A stretch of 64,000 nucleotides of DNA from an uncultured Prevotellaceae bacterium (GCA_902790625.1 CADASP010000024.1:43001-107000); one strand, 5' to 3'. Numbered from the stretch's first letter, positions 17,022 to 25,815 are shown. The notes: generated by a model from the letters alone, not told the origin. A program made the numbers and translations.

Positions 17022-18233
17022 ATGAGGAGGACATTATTAATAATCTTGATGGCACTGATGGCCGTCGTGGCATGGGCACAACAGCTCAGCGAGGTGAGCG
17101 GCACCGTGGTGAGCCAGAGCACGGGGCAGCCCGTGGCAGGAGCCAACATCAGCGGCGGCGGTCATGCCGTGGTGGCCAACGACGACGGATACTTCGTGCT
17201 GAAGACCGAAGCGAAGCCCGACCACATCACCGTGTCGCACGTGGGCTATCGCTCGCAGCGCATCGACATCGGCAGCATGCCGAAGGAGCCGCTGAAGATA
17301 CGTCTGCAGCCCACCACGATACAACTGAACGAGGTGCTGGTGGTGGCCTACGACCCACACGAGCTGATGGCCAATGCCATCAGGAAGATTCCCGACAACT
17401 ACAGCCGACAGCCCGAGCTGCTGCACTGCTTCTATCGCGAGACGGCCATGAAGCGACAGCACCACATACTGGTGGCCGAGGGCGTGGTTGACATGTACAA
17501 GACTGCCTACGGCACGGGTGTAGGCCGCGACCGTGTGGCCATACGCAAGGGCCGACGACTGCTGAGTCCACGCCACAGCGACACCCTGAGCGTGAAGGTG
17601 ATGGGCGGCCCCATAGTGCCCGTGCAGCTCGACCTGGTGAAGAACCTTCAGTTTCTGCTGAACGAGGAGGAGCTGAGCTACTACAGCATGGCGATGGAAG
17701 CCCCCGCCATCATCGCCGACCGCGAGCAGCTGGTGGTGGCCATCCACCCCAAAGTGGCCATGCCCTACGCCCTCTACCACGGCCGCTTCTACATCGACCG
17801 CGAGACGCTGGCCTTCACCCGTGCCGAGCTGACACTCGACGTGAGCGACCGCGAAAAGGCCACGAGCCTGATGCTGGTGAAGAAGCCCGCTGGCGTGCGC
17901 TTCCGCCCCAAGGAGCTGTCGCTGCTGGTGGACTATCGGCAGGAGCAGGGTGTCACCCGCATCAGCTATGTGCGCTCCACCTTCCGCTTCAACTGCGACT
18001 GGCGGCGACGCCTCTTCGCCACCGCCTTCACCGCCTTCTGCGAGATGGTAGTTACCAGCCACACCGACGGCCCCGATGCCGTGCCCATCAAGGGGCGCGA
18101 CTCCTTCGACCAGCGCGATGCCTTCTTCGACAAGGTGGACTATTTCCGCGACTCCACCTTCTGGCAAGACTATAACATCATCGAGCCCACCGAGCGGCTC
18201 GACAAAGCCATCAACCGATTGATGAAACGATGA
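17022..18233 (+). CDS. Secreted carboxypeptidase-regulatory-like domain protein
   Basis: 403 aa, signal peptide ~1-19 (VVAWAQQ). Residues ~23-110 form a CarboxypepD_reg-like beta-sandwich (SGTVVSQSTGQPVAGANI ... ITVSHVGYRSQRI), the module that begins many TonB-dependent receptors in this phylum, followed by LNEVLVVAYDPHELMANAI. The remaining ~290 residues are predicted beta-rich and have no motif I recognise; there is no plug or barrel of a full receptor. Such proteins are common in Bacteroidetes envelopes and their role is mostly unknown. Stop and start overlap by 4 bp with the phosphoesterase downstream, which points to a shared function. Confidence 0.8.
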   Translation: MRRTLLIILMALMAVVAWAQQLSEVSGTVVSQSTGQPVAGANISGGGHAVVANDDGYFVLKTEAKPDHITVSHVGYRSQRIDIGSMPKEPLKIRLQPTTIQLNEVLVVAYDPHELMANAIRKIPDNYSRQPELLHCFYRETAMKRQHHILVAEGVVDMYKTAYGTGVGRDRVAIRKGRRLLSPRHSDTLSVKVMGGPIVPVQLDLVKNLQFLLNEEELSYYSMAMEAPAIIADREQLVVAIHPKVAMPYALYHGRFYIDRETLAFTRAELTLDVSDREKATSLMLVKKPAGVRFRPKELSLLVDYRQEQGVTRISYVRSTFRFNCDWRRRLFATAFTAFCEMVVTSHTDGPDAVPIKGRDSFDQRDAFFDKVDYFRDSTFWQDYNIIEPTERLDKAINRLMKR

Positions 18234-19387
18234 GAATGCTATTCCTTTCTGCACTGCTGTGGACGGCCACTACGGCGCTTGCACAAACAGCGCCACCCAC
18301 CGTGGACGACGCATGGTTCTGCGGCGTCGTCATCTCCGACTGCCACATCAACCAAGGTAGCGGACACGACGGCACCAGCGCCGAGGACATGAGAACCATC
18401 ATGCAGCGCATCATCGGCATGGGAAAGGACGGCACGAAGAAGGTGAGCTTCAAGGCCGCGCCCAACCTGGTGCCGACGACGAGCATCATCTTCTGCCTCG
18501 GCGACATCGACCGCGACAAGGGCGACGATGCCAGCAGCGGCACACACAACAATTTTCTGAACTGCACCGCCAAGGTGGCCAAGGCGGCGGGGGTGCCCTT
18601 CATCTTCATCGCAGGCAACCACGACCTCAGCCCCGACTACTGGACGGGACGCAACCCCGACAAGGGTGCCACGCTCAGCGGCGCGAATGCCGACGAGAAG
18701 ACCGTGAAGGCCATCACCGACAACAACGCTTACTGGAGCCAGACTGGAGTATTCGACGAGGACATCCACTATTTCAACTCTCACCCCTCACCCCTCACCT
18801 TTCACCCCTCGCCATTCACCTTCAAGTTCAAGGGTGTGCGCTTCTACTGCGCCCACACCTATTGGTTTCAGAAACCCTACAAGAAGCCCACGCTCTTCAG
18901 CAGTGCCACCTACTACGCTCCCGACGGCGTGATAGCGGCGCTGAGCACCTTCGTGGAGAGCCATGCCGCCGAGGCATCGGTGTGGATGCAGCACTTCCCT
19001 TGGCTGGCTGGCAGCGACTGCGACCGCTGGTGGCTCGACCAGAACGACGTGGGACTCTACATCCCCGCCACCGATGCCTCCGTCTATGGCAGCAGCACCA
19101 GCGGCATCGCCTACAACGACGCCACCACGGCCAACACGCTGAAGAAAGACCCCCTCGCAGCCATCATGATGAAGGCCGCCGGCAAGGTGGACGGCCAGGT
19201 GCAACACTTCTCGGGCCACTACCACCGCTTCGCCGACCGTACCTATACCAGCACCACAGCCCCTGACCATCGGGTGCACGACTACACCGTGGCCGCACCA
19301 GGCAACCCCCATCAGACGGACAACGCCTTCGTGGTGCTCTTCAAGCGCGGCGAAGGGGTGAAGGAGGTGGTCAGGGCCACATTCTGA
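18230..19387 (+). CDS. Secreted calcineurin-like metallophosphoesterase
   Basis: 385 aa, signal peptide ~1-19 (TATTALAQ). Metal-binding motifs of the calcineurin-like family are visible: DCHINQ (Asp-x-His), CLGDIDRDKGDD (Gly-Asp), AGNHDLSPDYW (GNHD), and a late SGHYHRFADRT (GHxH). Members hydrolyse phosphomonoesters, phosphodiesters or related substrates with two metal ions; the substrate here is unknown. Translationally coupled to the preceding gene (ATGA overlap). Residues ~183-198 (HPSPLTFHPSPFTF) are encoded by the reverse complement of the GTGAGG repeat family, an apparent in-frame insertion just before the GVRFYCAH strand. Confidence 0.85.
   Translation: MRMLFLSALLWTATTALAQTAPPTVDDAWFCGVVISDCHINQGSGHDGTSAEDMRTIMQRIIGMGKDGTKKVSFKAAPNLVPTTSIIFCLGDIDRDKGDDASSGTHNNFLNCTAKVAKAAGVPFIFIAGNHDLSPDYWTGRNPDKGATLSGANADEKTVKAITDNNAYWSQTGVFDEDIHYFNSHPSPLTFHPSPFTFKFKGVRFYCAHTYWFQKPYKKPTLFSSATYYAPDGVIAALSTFVESHAAEASVWMQHFPWLAGSDCDRWWLDQNDVGLYIPATDASVYGSSTSGIAYNDATTANTLKKDPLAAIMMKAAGKVDGQVQHFSGHYHRFADRTYTSTTAPDHRVHDYTVAAPGNPHQTDNAFVVLFKRGEGVKEVVRATF
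18776..18824 (-). repeat. GTGAGGGGT-type repeat inside the phosphoesterase gene
   Basis: Plus strand reads CTCACCCCTCACCCCTCACC followed by TTTCACCCCTCGCCATTCACC, i.e. the complement of the intergenic GTGAGGGG repeat (compare 46009-46076). It is in frame and open. Confidence 0.7.
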
Positions 19388-19427
19388 GTCTCGGCTTCAA
19401 GCAGACACTACAAACGAAACAAAAAAG

Positions 19428-20660
19428 ATGATGAATAGGATTCGTAGCATATTAGCATATTGGAGCGGCACCAGTTTGGTGATTCGCATCTTGTGCGGAT
19501 TGCTCATTGGCGCCATGCTGGGCCTGTGCGTGCCCCATCTGAGCGCCATCGGCATCCTGGGCCTGGTGTTCGTCAGTGCGCTGAAAGCCATTGCCCCGGT
19601 GCTGGTGGCCGTGCTGGTGTGTGCCAGCATCGCCCGTGCCCGTGGCGGTCTGGGCAGCCGGTTCCGCACCGTCGTCACCCTCTATCTGCTCACCACCTTC
19701 TGCGCCGCACTGGTGGCCGTGGTGGCCAGCTTCGCTTTCCCCGTCGCCATTCGCCTCAACGAAGCAGCCCTGGGCGAGGCCCCCAGCGCGCTGGGCGACG
19801 TGTTCACCTCGCTGCTCACCAACCTGGTGTCGAATCCGCTGCTCTCCGTCAGCTCGGCCAACTACATCGGTATCCTCTTCTGGGCCATCATCGTGGGACT
19901 GGCCATGAAGCTGCGGGCCAGCGAGGTCACCCTTCGCGTGATGGGCGACCTGGCCGAATGCGTGTCGCTGGTGGTGCGATGGGTCATCCAGGCAGCACCC
20001 TTCGGCATCATGGGCTTGGTGTTCAGTAGCGTAGCCGAGAGCGGACTCGACATCTTCACCGACTATGGTCGACTGTTGCTGCTCTTGGTGGGCTGCATGT
20101 TCATGGTGGCCTTGGTGGTGAACCCGTTCATTGCCTTCTGCCACCTGCGCCGCAACCCCTACCCGCTGCTGTGGCAGTGCCTGAAGGAGAGTGGACTGAA
20201 CGCCTTCTTCACCCGCTCGTCGGCTGCCAACATCCCCATCAACATGGCGCTGTGCAAGCGGCTCGGACTCGACGAAGATTTCTACAGCGTGAGCATCCCC
20301 CTGGGCTGCACCATCAACATGAACGGTGCCGCCGTCACCATCACGGTGCTGTCGCTGGCCGTGGCCCACACCGTGGGCGTCAGCGTGAGCATGCCCACCG
20401 CCGTGGTGCTCAGCATCATCGCCACGCTGGGCGCTTGCGGTGCCTCGGGCGTGGCGGGCGGCTCGCTGCTGCTGGTGCCCATGGCATGCTCGCTCTTCGG
20501 CATCGGCAGCGACGTGGCCATGCAAGCCGTGGCCGTGGGCTTCATCATCGGGGTGGTGCAGGACTCATTAGAGACGGCGGTGAACAGCAGCGGCGATGCC
20601 TTCTTCACTGCCGTGGCCGAAATGAAAAACCAGAAAGAATCAGAGAATGCTAACAAATAG
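19428..20660 (+). CDS. sstT: Na+/serine-threonine symporter SstT
   Basis: 410 aa inner-membrane protein of the dicarboxylate/amino acid:cation symporter family, full length for SstT. It imports serine and threonine with sodium. Visible features: hydrophobic segments throughout, the serine-rich re-entrant motif region TRSSAANIPINMALCK, and the substrate/cation-site motif CTINMNGAAVTITVLSLAV, followed by ACGASGVAGGSLLLVPMAC. It begins 40 bp after the phosphoesterase and ends 27 bp before rubrerythrin, so co-transcription is possible, but there is no functional link. Confidence 0.93.
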   Translation: MMNRIRSILAYWSGTSLVIRILCGLLIGAMLGLCVPHLSAIGILGLVFVSALKAIAPVLVAVLVCASIARARGGLGSRFRTVVTLYLLTTFCAALVAVVASFAFPVAIRLNEAALGEAPSALGDVFTSLLTNLVSNPLLSVSSANYIGILFWAIIVGLAMKLRASEVTLRVMGDLAECVSLVVRWVIQAAPFGIMGLVFSSVAESGLDIFTDYGRLLLLLVGCMFMVALVVNPFIAFCHLRRNPYPLLWQCLKESGLNAFFTRSSAANIPINMALCKRLGLDEDFYSVSIPLGCTINMNGAAVTITVLSLAVAHTVGVSVSMPTAVVLSIIATLGACGASGVAGGSLLLVPMACSLFGIGSDVAMQAVAVGFIIGVVQDSLETAVNSSGDAFFTAVAEMKNQKESENANK

Positions 20661-20687
20661 TAACAAACCCCTTAAAACACATTGATT

Positions 20688-21230
20688 ATGAAAGAACTGA
20701 AAGGAACAAAGACTGAGAAGAATCTGCAAGAGGCCTTCGCCGGCGAGTCGATGGCACGCAACAAGTACAGCTACTGGGCATCGAAGGCCAAGAAGGACGG
20801 CTACGTGCAGATAGCCGCCATCTTCGAGGAGACGGCCGCCAACGAGAAGGAGCACGCCAAGATGTGGTTCAAGCTGCTGGAGGGTGGAGCCATCAAGGAC
20901 ACCGCCTCCAACCTGGAGGCCGCTGCTGGTGGCGAGAACTTTGAGTGGACCGACATGTATGCCCGCATGGCCCGCGAGGCCCGTGAGGAGGGCTTCGACG
21001 AGATTGCCGAGAAGTTTGAAGGTGTGGCCGCCATCGAGAAGGCCCACGAGGAGCGCTATCGCAAACTGCTCGACAATGTGCGCCGCGAGCGCGTGTTCTC
21101 GAAAGAGGGCGACGTCATCTGGCAGTGCGCCAACTGCGGACACATCGTCGTAGGCAAGAAGGCCCCCGACGAGTGCCCCGTGTGCAACCATCCGCAGAGC
21201 TATTTCCAAGTGAAGGCCGAGAACTATTAA
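20688..21230 (+). CDS. rbr: Rubrerythrin
   Basis: 180 aa, cytoplasmic. A ferritin-like diiron domain carries the paired glutamates (EAFAGE..., [27 protein letters not shown]) and is followed by a C-terminal rubredoxin domain with two Cys pairs (CANCGH and CPVCNH). Rubrerythrins reduce hydrogen peroxide in anaerobes. ATG at 20688 is chosen over the in-frame TTG two codons upstream because [13 protein letters not shown] is the standard N-terminus. A strong intrinsic terminator follows at 21265. Confidence 0.95.
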   Translation: MKELKGTKTEKNLQEAFAGESMARNKYSYWASKAKKDGYVQIAAIFEETAANEKEHAKMWFKLLEGGAIKDTASNLEAAAGGENFEWTDMYARMAREAREEGFDEIAEKFEGVAAIEKAHEERYRKLLDNVRRERVFSKEGDVIWQCANCGHIVVGKKAPDECPVCNHPQSYFQVKAENY

Positions 21231-21264
21231 TCCGCAATAGCGACCTACGCTTGACTTCACAGCA

Positions 21265-21295
21265 GGGGAGGCAGAGTGTTCTGCCGCCCCTTTTT
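21265..21295 (+). terminator. Intrinsic terminator of rubrerythrin
   Basis: GGGGAGGCAGA (21265-21275) pairs with TCTGCCGCCCC (21280-21290) over a 4-nt loop and is followed by TTTTT. Confidence 0.85.
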
Positions 21296-21390
21296 GGGGG
21301 TGGAATCAGCAGCCACGAAACGCAATGATGAGAATGATGGAATTCAACTTTCTCAAGTCCAGCTGAGCGCGCCCCGAAGGAGCAATAAGC

Positions 21391-21549
21391 CCATAGCCCA
21401 GGGCAGCGCCCTGGGTAGGACGATGATGGTAACCTCGCCCTGAAAGGGCAAAAGCACTGCCCCGAGTTGACTCATCCCTATTGTGCTTTTGCCCTTTCAG
21501 GGCGAATGTCGGCATTTGCTGGTACCCAGGGCGCTGCCCTGGGCTATGT
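21391..21549. repeat. Long inverted repeat of two REP-like units
   Basis: Arms 21391-21458 and 21482-21549 are near-perfect inverted copies. Each contains the palindrome CCCAGGGCAGCGCCCTGGG (or its complement) and GCCCTGAAAGGGCAAAAGC. The ~23-bp centre is unique. No ORF of interest. It fills most of the rbr-blaI gap together with the 21-bp array at 21633. Confidence 0.85.
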
Positions 21550-21632
21550 GCTTGTTGGCCTTTCAGGCCGTTTGTACATTGATATTCCATCACGTACAAA
21601 ACTTGAATGATGGAATGATGAAATAAAGTTTA

Positions 21633-21713
21633 TTTCTCGTCGTGAAATTCTCGTTCCACGTCGTGGTTTTATCATTCCACGTCGTGGTTTTATCGTTCCA
21701 CGACGTGGAATAA
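21633..21713 (+). repeat. 21-bp tandem array of palindromic CCACGTCGTGG units
   Basis: Four units at exact 21-bp period: a degenerate TTCTCGTCGTGAAA, then TTCCACGTCGTGG twice and TTCCACGACGTGG, the last a perfect CCACG/CGTGG palindrome, separated by TTTTATC. It lies ~180 bp upstream of the BlaI-family gene. The two-turn spacing looks like an operator array, though it could also be a neutral repeat. Confidence 0.75.
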
Positions 21714-21855
21714 ACTTTTGCTACGGCTTTTTCAAACTTTGAGTCTGGTGTTAATTACTAATAACCAACGGCCGATTACTAAAAATGAACGTTAAAGATT
21801 CGGCCTTTTCGCAATATTCTGGGGCTACTAAGCTTTTAGTTTTCTAAATTGTTAG

Positions 21856-21863
21856 TAATTTTG
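21856..21863 (+). promoter_or_regulatory. Putative -7 box for the blaI/M56 operon
   Basis: TAATTTTG fits TAnnTTTG, ~29 bp before the ATG at 21892. The -33 region is only T-rich (CTTTTAG), so the promoter is weaker than others in the window. Confidence 0.55.
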
Positions 21864-21891
21864 CCCTCGCCAAACAAAAAGAGCAAAGCGT

Positions 21892-22275
21892 ATGCAACAG
21901 AAGACACTGACCAAAGGCGAGATGCAGGTGATGAACATCCTGTGGGACATGCAAGGGGGAGTTTGCGTGGCCGACATTCAGAAGAAGTACCCCGAACCGC
22001 AGCCAGCCTACACCACCATTGCCACGTTTCTGAAAATCATGGAGCAGAAGGGGTTTGTGGAGAAGCGCAGGAGCGGCACGGGCAAGACGTTTGTGTATTC
22101 GCCGCTGCTGACCCGCGAACGTTACCGCCGCATGGTGATGGACGATGTGAAGGACACGTTCTTCGGCGGCTCGGTGAAGTCGCTCGTCTCTTTCTTTGCC
22201 GAGGAGGACGAACTGTCGCAGGAGGACATCAACGAAATACTGACCATGCTAAAGAACCGTAGCCATGCTGAATGA
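21892..22275 (+). CDS. BlaI/MecI-family transcriptional repressor
   Basis: 127 aa. A winged-helix DNA-binding domain (LTKGEMQVMNILWDMQGGVC ... YTTIATFLKIMEQKGFVEKR) is followed by a C-terminal helical dimerisation part (SVKSLVSFFAEEDELSQEDI). In the family, a partner M56 membrane protease causes cleavage or release of the repressor and so de-represses its operon. The stop codon overlaps the start of the M56 gene by 11 bp, confirming the pair. The target genes besides its own operon are unknown; no beta-lactamase is nearby. Confidence 0.92.
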   Translation: MQQKTLTKGEMQVMNILWDMQGGVCVADIQKKYPEPQPAYTTIATFLKIMEQKGFVEKRRSGTGKTFVYSPLLTRERYRRMVMDDVKDTFFGGSVKSLVSFFAEEDELSQEDINEILTMLKNRSHAE

Positions 22276-24058
22276 CCTCATTTACTACGACCTGAAGGTG
22301 GCAGCGCTGATAGCCGTGTTCTACCTCTTCTATATGTTGCTGCTGGCCCGCGAGACCACGCACAGGCTGAACCGCATCGTGCTGCTCTTGGGCATCGGCC
22401 TTTCGGCGGTGTTGCCCCTATGCGTCATCACGCTACATAAAGCCCCATCCCCAGCCCTTCTCACAGAAAGAGGGGAGTGGCAACTTTTGCCATCGGACGC
22501 TCCAGTTGAAGAGCCTTATACCCCCCTCTCGCTGGCTGAAGGGACAGGGGTGAGGCTGGAGGGGCTTCTCGCCGCCATCCTGCTGGCAGGTTTCATCATC
22601 CGACTGATATACTTTGCAAAAGGCATCTGGAAGCTGAACAGGATGATTCGTAGCGGCGAACGGCACACGCTGCCATCGGGCACCCGCGTCTGTGTGGTCG
22701 ATGCCCCCATAGCCCCGTTCTCATGGATGCAGACTATCGTGCTGTCGCGCGCCGACTGGCTGTCGCAGTCGACACCCATCCTGGCCCACGAAGAGGCGCA
22801 TGTGCGCCATCGTCATAGCTACGACGTTGTGGTCGTAGAATTGCTCACGGCTCTGCAATGGTTCAACCCCGTGGTGTGGTTCCTGCGCCAAGAACTGCGC
22901 ACCCTCCACGAGTATGAGGCCGACGCATCCGTCCTCTCTTGCGGCTTCGACGAAAGCCAGTACATCCATCTGCTGATGCAGAAGGCGACGGGTATTCAGG
23001 CCTGTGCCCTCGCCAATGGCATCGGCACCCAGAAAACTAAAAAACGAATACTCATGATGCTAAAAAAGAAATCGAGACGCACGGCATGGCTCAAGGCCCT
23101 GTATGTCGTGCCCATAGCACTGGCCTCACTGGCCATGACGGCCAAGACGGTTGTGGACTATGAGATGAACGAGCCAGAAAGCACAACGGCAGTGCGCGTA
23201 TTTACCGACCAAAAACGAGGTGACGCCTACCAGATACGCCATCAACCTGGTGTACGCTTCTTCCGCAACGACGTGGAAGAGCAAATCCCTGAAGGTCGCA
23301 GCATTGCCCTCGAGGTGTCGAAAACCACCCTGCAGGTAAATGGCACCCCCGTGGAACGCACCACGCTCCGTGATTTGCCGACAGGCGACCTGAAAGAGAT
23401 ACGCCTGACGGAAGTGGGGCCAGACAAGTTTGTTTGCAACATGGTGACTGAAACGCAAAAGGGCAAAACGGTGTATATTGTTGACGGCAAAGAGGTAACC
23501 GAAGCAACTGTCAACAGTCTGCGTCAAGAAGACATTGACAATGTGAGTGTGATAGGCACAAAAGAGACCATTAAGCACGTCTTCGATGTTGATGCAGACA
23601 ACGCCGTGATAGTGCAGACCAAGAAAGAGGGCGACGAGATGATTTTCGACCTTGTGGAACAGATGCCCCAATTCCCCGGTGGCGATGCGAAGCTGATGGA
23701 GTTCATCGCCAAGAACATCAAATACCCCGCAGTGGCTGAAGAGTGGGGGGTGCAAGGCCGTATCATCGTAAAGTTTATCGTTGAGAAAGACGGCAGCCTG
23801 AGCCACGTCATGGAAGTGAAGAAAAAAGCTACTGCCGAAGCGTCGGACATCACCGTTGTGGCTATGCAAAAGAACACAACCGAGCAAGAGCGCAAGAACG
23901 AAGAGGCCGAGGCCCAAGGCCTGAAGGCTGCCCAACAGGCACTGGCAGACGAAGCCATCCGCGTGGTCAATGCCATGCCGAAATGGACACCTGGCAAGCG
24001 GAAAGGCAAAGCGGTGCGCTGCAGGTTCACCATACCTGTGACCTACCGACTGCAGTAA
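22265..24058 (+). CDS. BlaR1/MecR1-type M56 peptidase with C-terminal TonB domain
   Basis: 597 aa inner-membrane sensor protease. TM segments ~11-28, ~37-58 and ~100-120 precede the zinc motif HEEAHVRH (HExxH) and the downstream HEYEAD glutamate; another TM (~275-295) leads to the periplasm. The C-terminus lacks a penicillin-binding domain. Instead it ends in a TonB-like energy-transducing fold (MPQFPGGDAKLMEF, IKYPAVAEEWGVQGRIIVKF, RCRFTIPVTY). M56-TonB proteins with a BlaI partner are common in Bacteroidetes; the signal is unknown. Residues ~58-100 come from a GC-rich inverted repeat inserted in frame between TM2 and TM3. Confidence 0.9.
   Translation: MLNDLIYYDLKVAALIAVFYLFYMLLLARETTHRLNRIVLLLGIGLSAVLPLCVITLHKAPSPALLTERGEWQLLPSDAPVEEPYTPLSLAEGTGVRLEGLLAAILLAGFIIRLIYFAKGIWKLNRMIRSGERHTLPSGTRVCVVDAPIAPFSWMQTIVLSRADWLSQSTPILAHEEAHVRHRHSYDVVVVELLTALQWFNPVVWFLRQELRTLHEYEADASVLSCGFDESQYIHLLMQKATGIQACALANGIGTQKTKKRILMMLKKKSRRTAWLKALYVVPIALASLAMTAKTVVDYEMNEPESTTAVRVFTDQKRGDAYQIRHQPGVRFFRNDVEEQIPEGRSIALEVSKTTLQVNGTPVERTTLRDLPTGDLKEIRLTEVGPDKFVCNMVTETQKGKTVYIVDGKEVTEATVNSLRQEDIDNVSVIGTKETIKHVFDVDADNAVIVQTKKEGDEMIFDLVEQMPQFPGGDAKLMEFIAKNIKYPAVAEEWGVQGRIIVKFIVEKDGSLSHVMEVKKKATAEASDITVVAMQKNTTEQERKNEEAEAQGLKAAQQALADEAIRVVNAMPKWTPGKRKGKAVRCRFTIPVTYRLQ
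22437..22563. repeat. In-frame GC-rich inverted repeat inside the M56 gene
   Basis: Left arm AAAGCCCCATCCCCAGCCC ... AGAGGGGAGTGG; right arm CCCCCCTCTCG ... AGGGGTGAGGCTGG and AGGGGCTTCT. The arrangement and base composition resemble the intergenic element at 61997-62118. It encodes the loop starting APSPALLTERGEW between two TM helices. Confidence 0.65.
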
Positions 24059-24215
24059 CCGACAACAACAACTAATTAATAACCAAAACGAGTAGTAAAA
24101 GTTAGTAAACAGCACCCGGGGCGATTCTGGAGGCCGCAGCGATGCGCCCTCCAGGATTTTGCCCGTTCCAATAGCTTTCGGATGTAGTGCATTAACATTG
24201 GCTCCAACGAAAAAA

Positions 24216-24251
24216 CCTTCACGGCAACACGGTTTACGGTTGCTGTGAAGG
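24216..24251. terminator. Bidirectional terminator between M56 gene and aldA
   Basis: CCTTCACGGCAAC (24216-24228) pairs with GTTGCTGTGAAGG (24239-24251). It is preceded by AAAAAA and followed by CTTTTT, so both strands have a U-tract. This suits the convergent genes. Confidence 0.85.
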
Positions 24252-24295
24252 CTTTTTCGGTTGATTTCAGCCTGCGTGGCAGTGGCCGAGCGCCA

Positions 24296-25738
24296 TTACA
24301 TGTCCTCCCACGTGTCGAGGTAGGTGACGTGGGTGACCAGATACTCATCCACGCCGTGCTTGCCGTCGGCACCTCCGATGCCGCTCTTCTTCATGCCAGC
24401 GTGGAAGCCCTGTATAGCCTCGAAGTGCTCGCGGTTGATGTAGGTCTCGCCAAACTGCAGTTCGCGGCAAGCCTTCACGGCCACGTTCAGGTCCTTGGTA
24501 AAGATGCTGCTGGCCAAGCCATACTCGCAGTCGTTGGCCATGGCAATCACCTCGTCGAGCGTCTCGAACTCAATCAGCGGAATCACGGGGCCGAAGGTCT
24601 CCTCGTGGATGATGTCCATATCCTGACGGCAGTCGTCGAGCACGGTGGCGGCATAGAAGTAGCCTTTCTCCCCTACCCTGCTACCGCCGCAGAGCAGCTT
24701 GGCGCCTTGCTTGATGGCGCGCTCCACCTTCTCCGTCACGCTCTCCAAGGCGCGAGCCTCCACCAACGGGCCCATGTCGACGCTCTCGTCGGCGCAGGGG
24801 TCGCCCACCTTCACGGCCTTCATCTTGTCGACCAGAATCTTCGTGAAGGCTTCCTTCACCTCCTTCTGCACATAGACGCGCTCGGCGTTGTTGCAAATCT
24901 GACCGTTGTTGCCGATGCGGCTGTCAACAATCCACTGTGCGGCACGCTCCAGGTCGGCATCCTTCATCACGATGGCGGGTGCCTTGCCTCCCAACTCGAG
25001 GCTCACCTTGGTGATGTTCTTCGAGGCGGCGGCCATGATGCTCTCGCCAGCGGCCACGCTGCCCGTGACGCTCACGATGTCAATCTTCGGACTTCCAGCC
25101 ATCTCGTTGCCGATGACCGAGCCCTTGCCCGTCACGATGTTGATGACGCCAGCGGGCAGTCCCGTCTCGGCCACCACACGGGCAAACTCGGTGCAGTTCT
25201 CGGGCGTGAGCTGTGAGGGCTTGATGACGATGGTGCAGCCAGCGATGAGGGCGGCGCCAGCCTTGCGGGCGATGAGGAAGAACGGGAAGTTCCAGGGCAG
25301 GATGCCAGCCACGACGCCGATGGGCTTCTTCGTGAGCAGGATGGTCTCGTTGGGGCGGTCGCTGGGGATGATCTCGCCCTCGATGTGGCGGGCGAAGGTG
25401 GCCATATACTCAAAGTAGGCGATGGTGGCCCCCACCTCGATGCTGGCCCAGTTGCGGGTCTTGCCCTGCTCGCGCATGAGAATCTCGGTGAACTCCTGCT
25501 CGCGGGCCTTGATGCCAGCGGCAATCTTCAGCAGATAGCCGGCACGCTCAATGGCGGGCGTCTTGGCCCAGGCTTTCTGGGCGGCGCGGGCAGCGTCGAG
25601 GGCACGGTTCACGTCGTCAATCGTTCCTTCGGGCTGGCGGCTAATCACTTCCTCGGTCGAGGGGTTCAACACATCAATCCACTGGCCGTTGCTGCTCTCG
25701 CAGAACTCGCCGTTGATGTACATTTTCAGGTCTTTCAT
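24296..25738 (-). CDS. aldA: Lactaldehyde/glycolaldehyde dehydrogenase (AldA type)
   Basis: 480 aa, cytoplasmic NAD-dependent aldehyde dehydrogenase. It follows E. coli AldA closely along its length: WIDVLNPSTEEVISR, the NAD-site GILPWNFPFFLIARK, VSVTGSVAAGESIM, LELGGKAPAIV with the general-base Glu, GNNGQICNNAERVY with the catalytic Cys, and a C-terminal GETYINREHFEAIQGFHAG. AldA oxidises L-lactaldehyde, a product of rhamnose and fucose breakdown, to lactate. This would complement the rhamnogalacturonan enzymes at 1-15159, though co-regulation is not shown. It has its own promoter and is monocistronic. Confidence 0.9.
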   Translation of the reverse strand: MKDLKMYINGEFCESSNGQWIDVLNPSTEEVISRQPEGTIDDVNRALDAARAAQKAWAKTPAIERAGYLLKIAAGIKAREQEFTEILMREQGKTRNWASIEVGATIAYFEYMATFARHIEGEIIPSDRPNETILLTKKPIGVVAGILPWNFPFFLIARKAGAALIAGCTIVIKPSQLTPENCTEFARVVAETGLPAGVINIVTGKGSVIGNEMAGSPKIDIVSVTGSVAAGESIMAAASKNITKVSLELGGKAPAIVMKDADLERAAQWIVDSRIGNNGQICNNAERVYVQKEVKEAFTKILVDKMKAVKVGDPCADESVDMGPLVEARALESVTEKVERAIKQGAKLLCGGSRVGEKGYFYAATVLDDCRQDMDIIHEETFGPVIPLIEFETLDEVIAMANDCEYGLASSIFTKDLNVAVKACRELQFGETYINREHFEAIQGFHAGMKKSGIGGADGKHGVDEYLVTHVTYLDTWEDM

Positions 25739-25784
25739 AAGTTAGTGTTTTGTTTTAGGGAAATAAATGGTGTCTAATCGTGAG

Positions 25785-25815
25785 CAAAGTTAGTCAAAAA
25801 AAATGAAACGACAAA
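25785..25815 (-). promoter_or_regulatory. aldA promoter
   Basis: On the minus strand TTTG (25815-25812), 19 bp, TAACTTTG (25792-25785); ~46 bp before the ATG. Confidence 0.75.
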
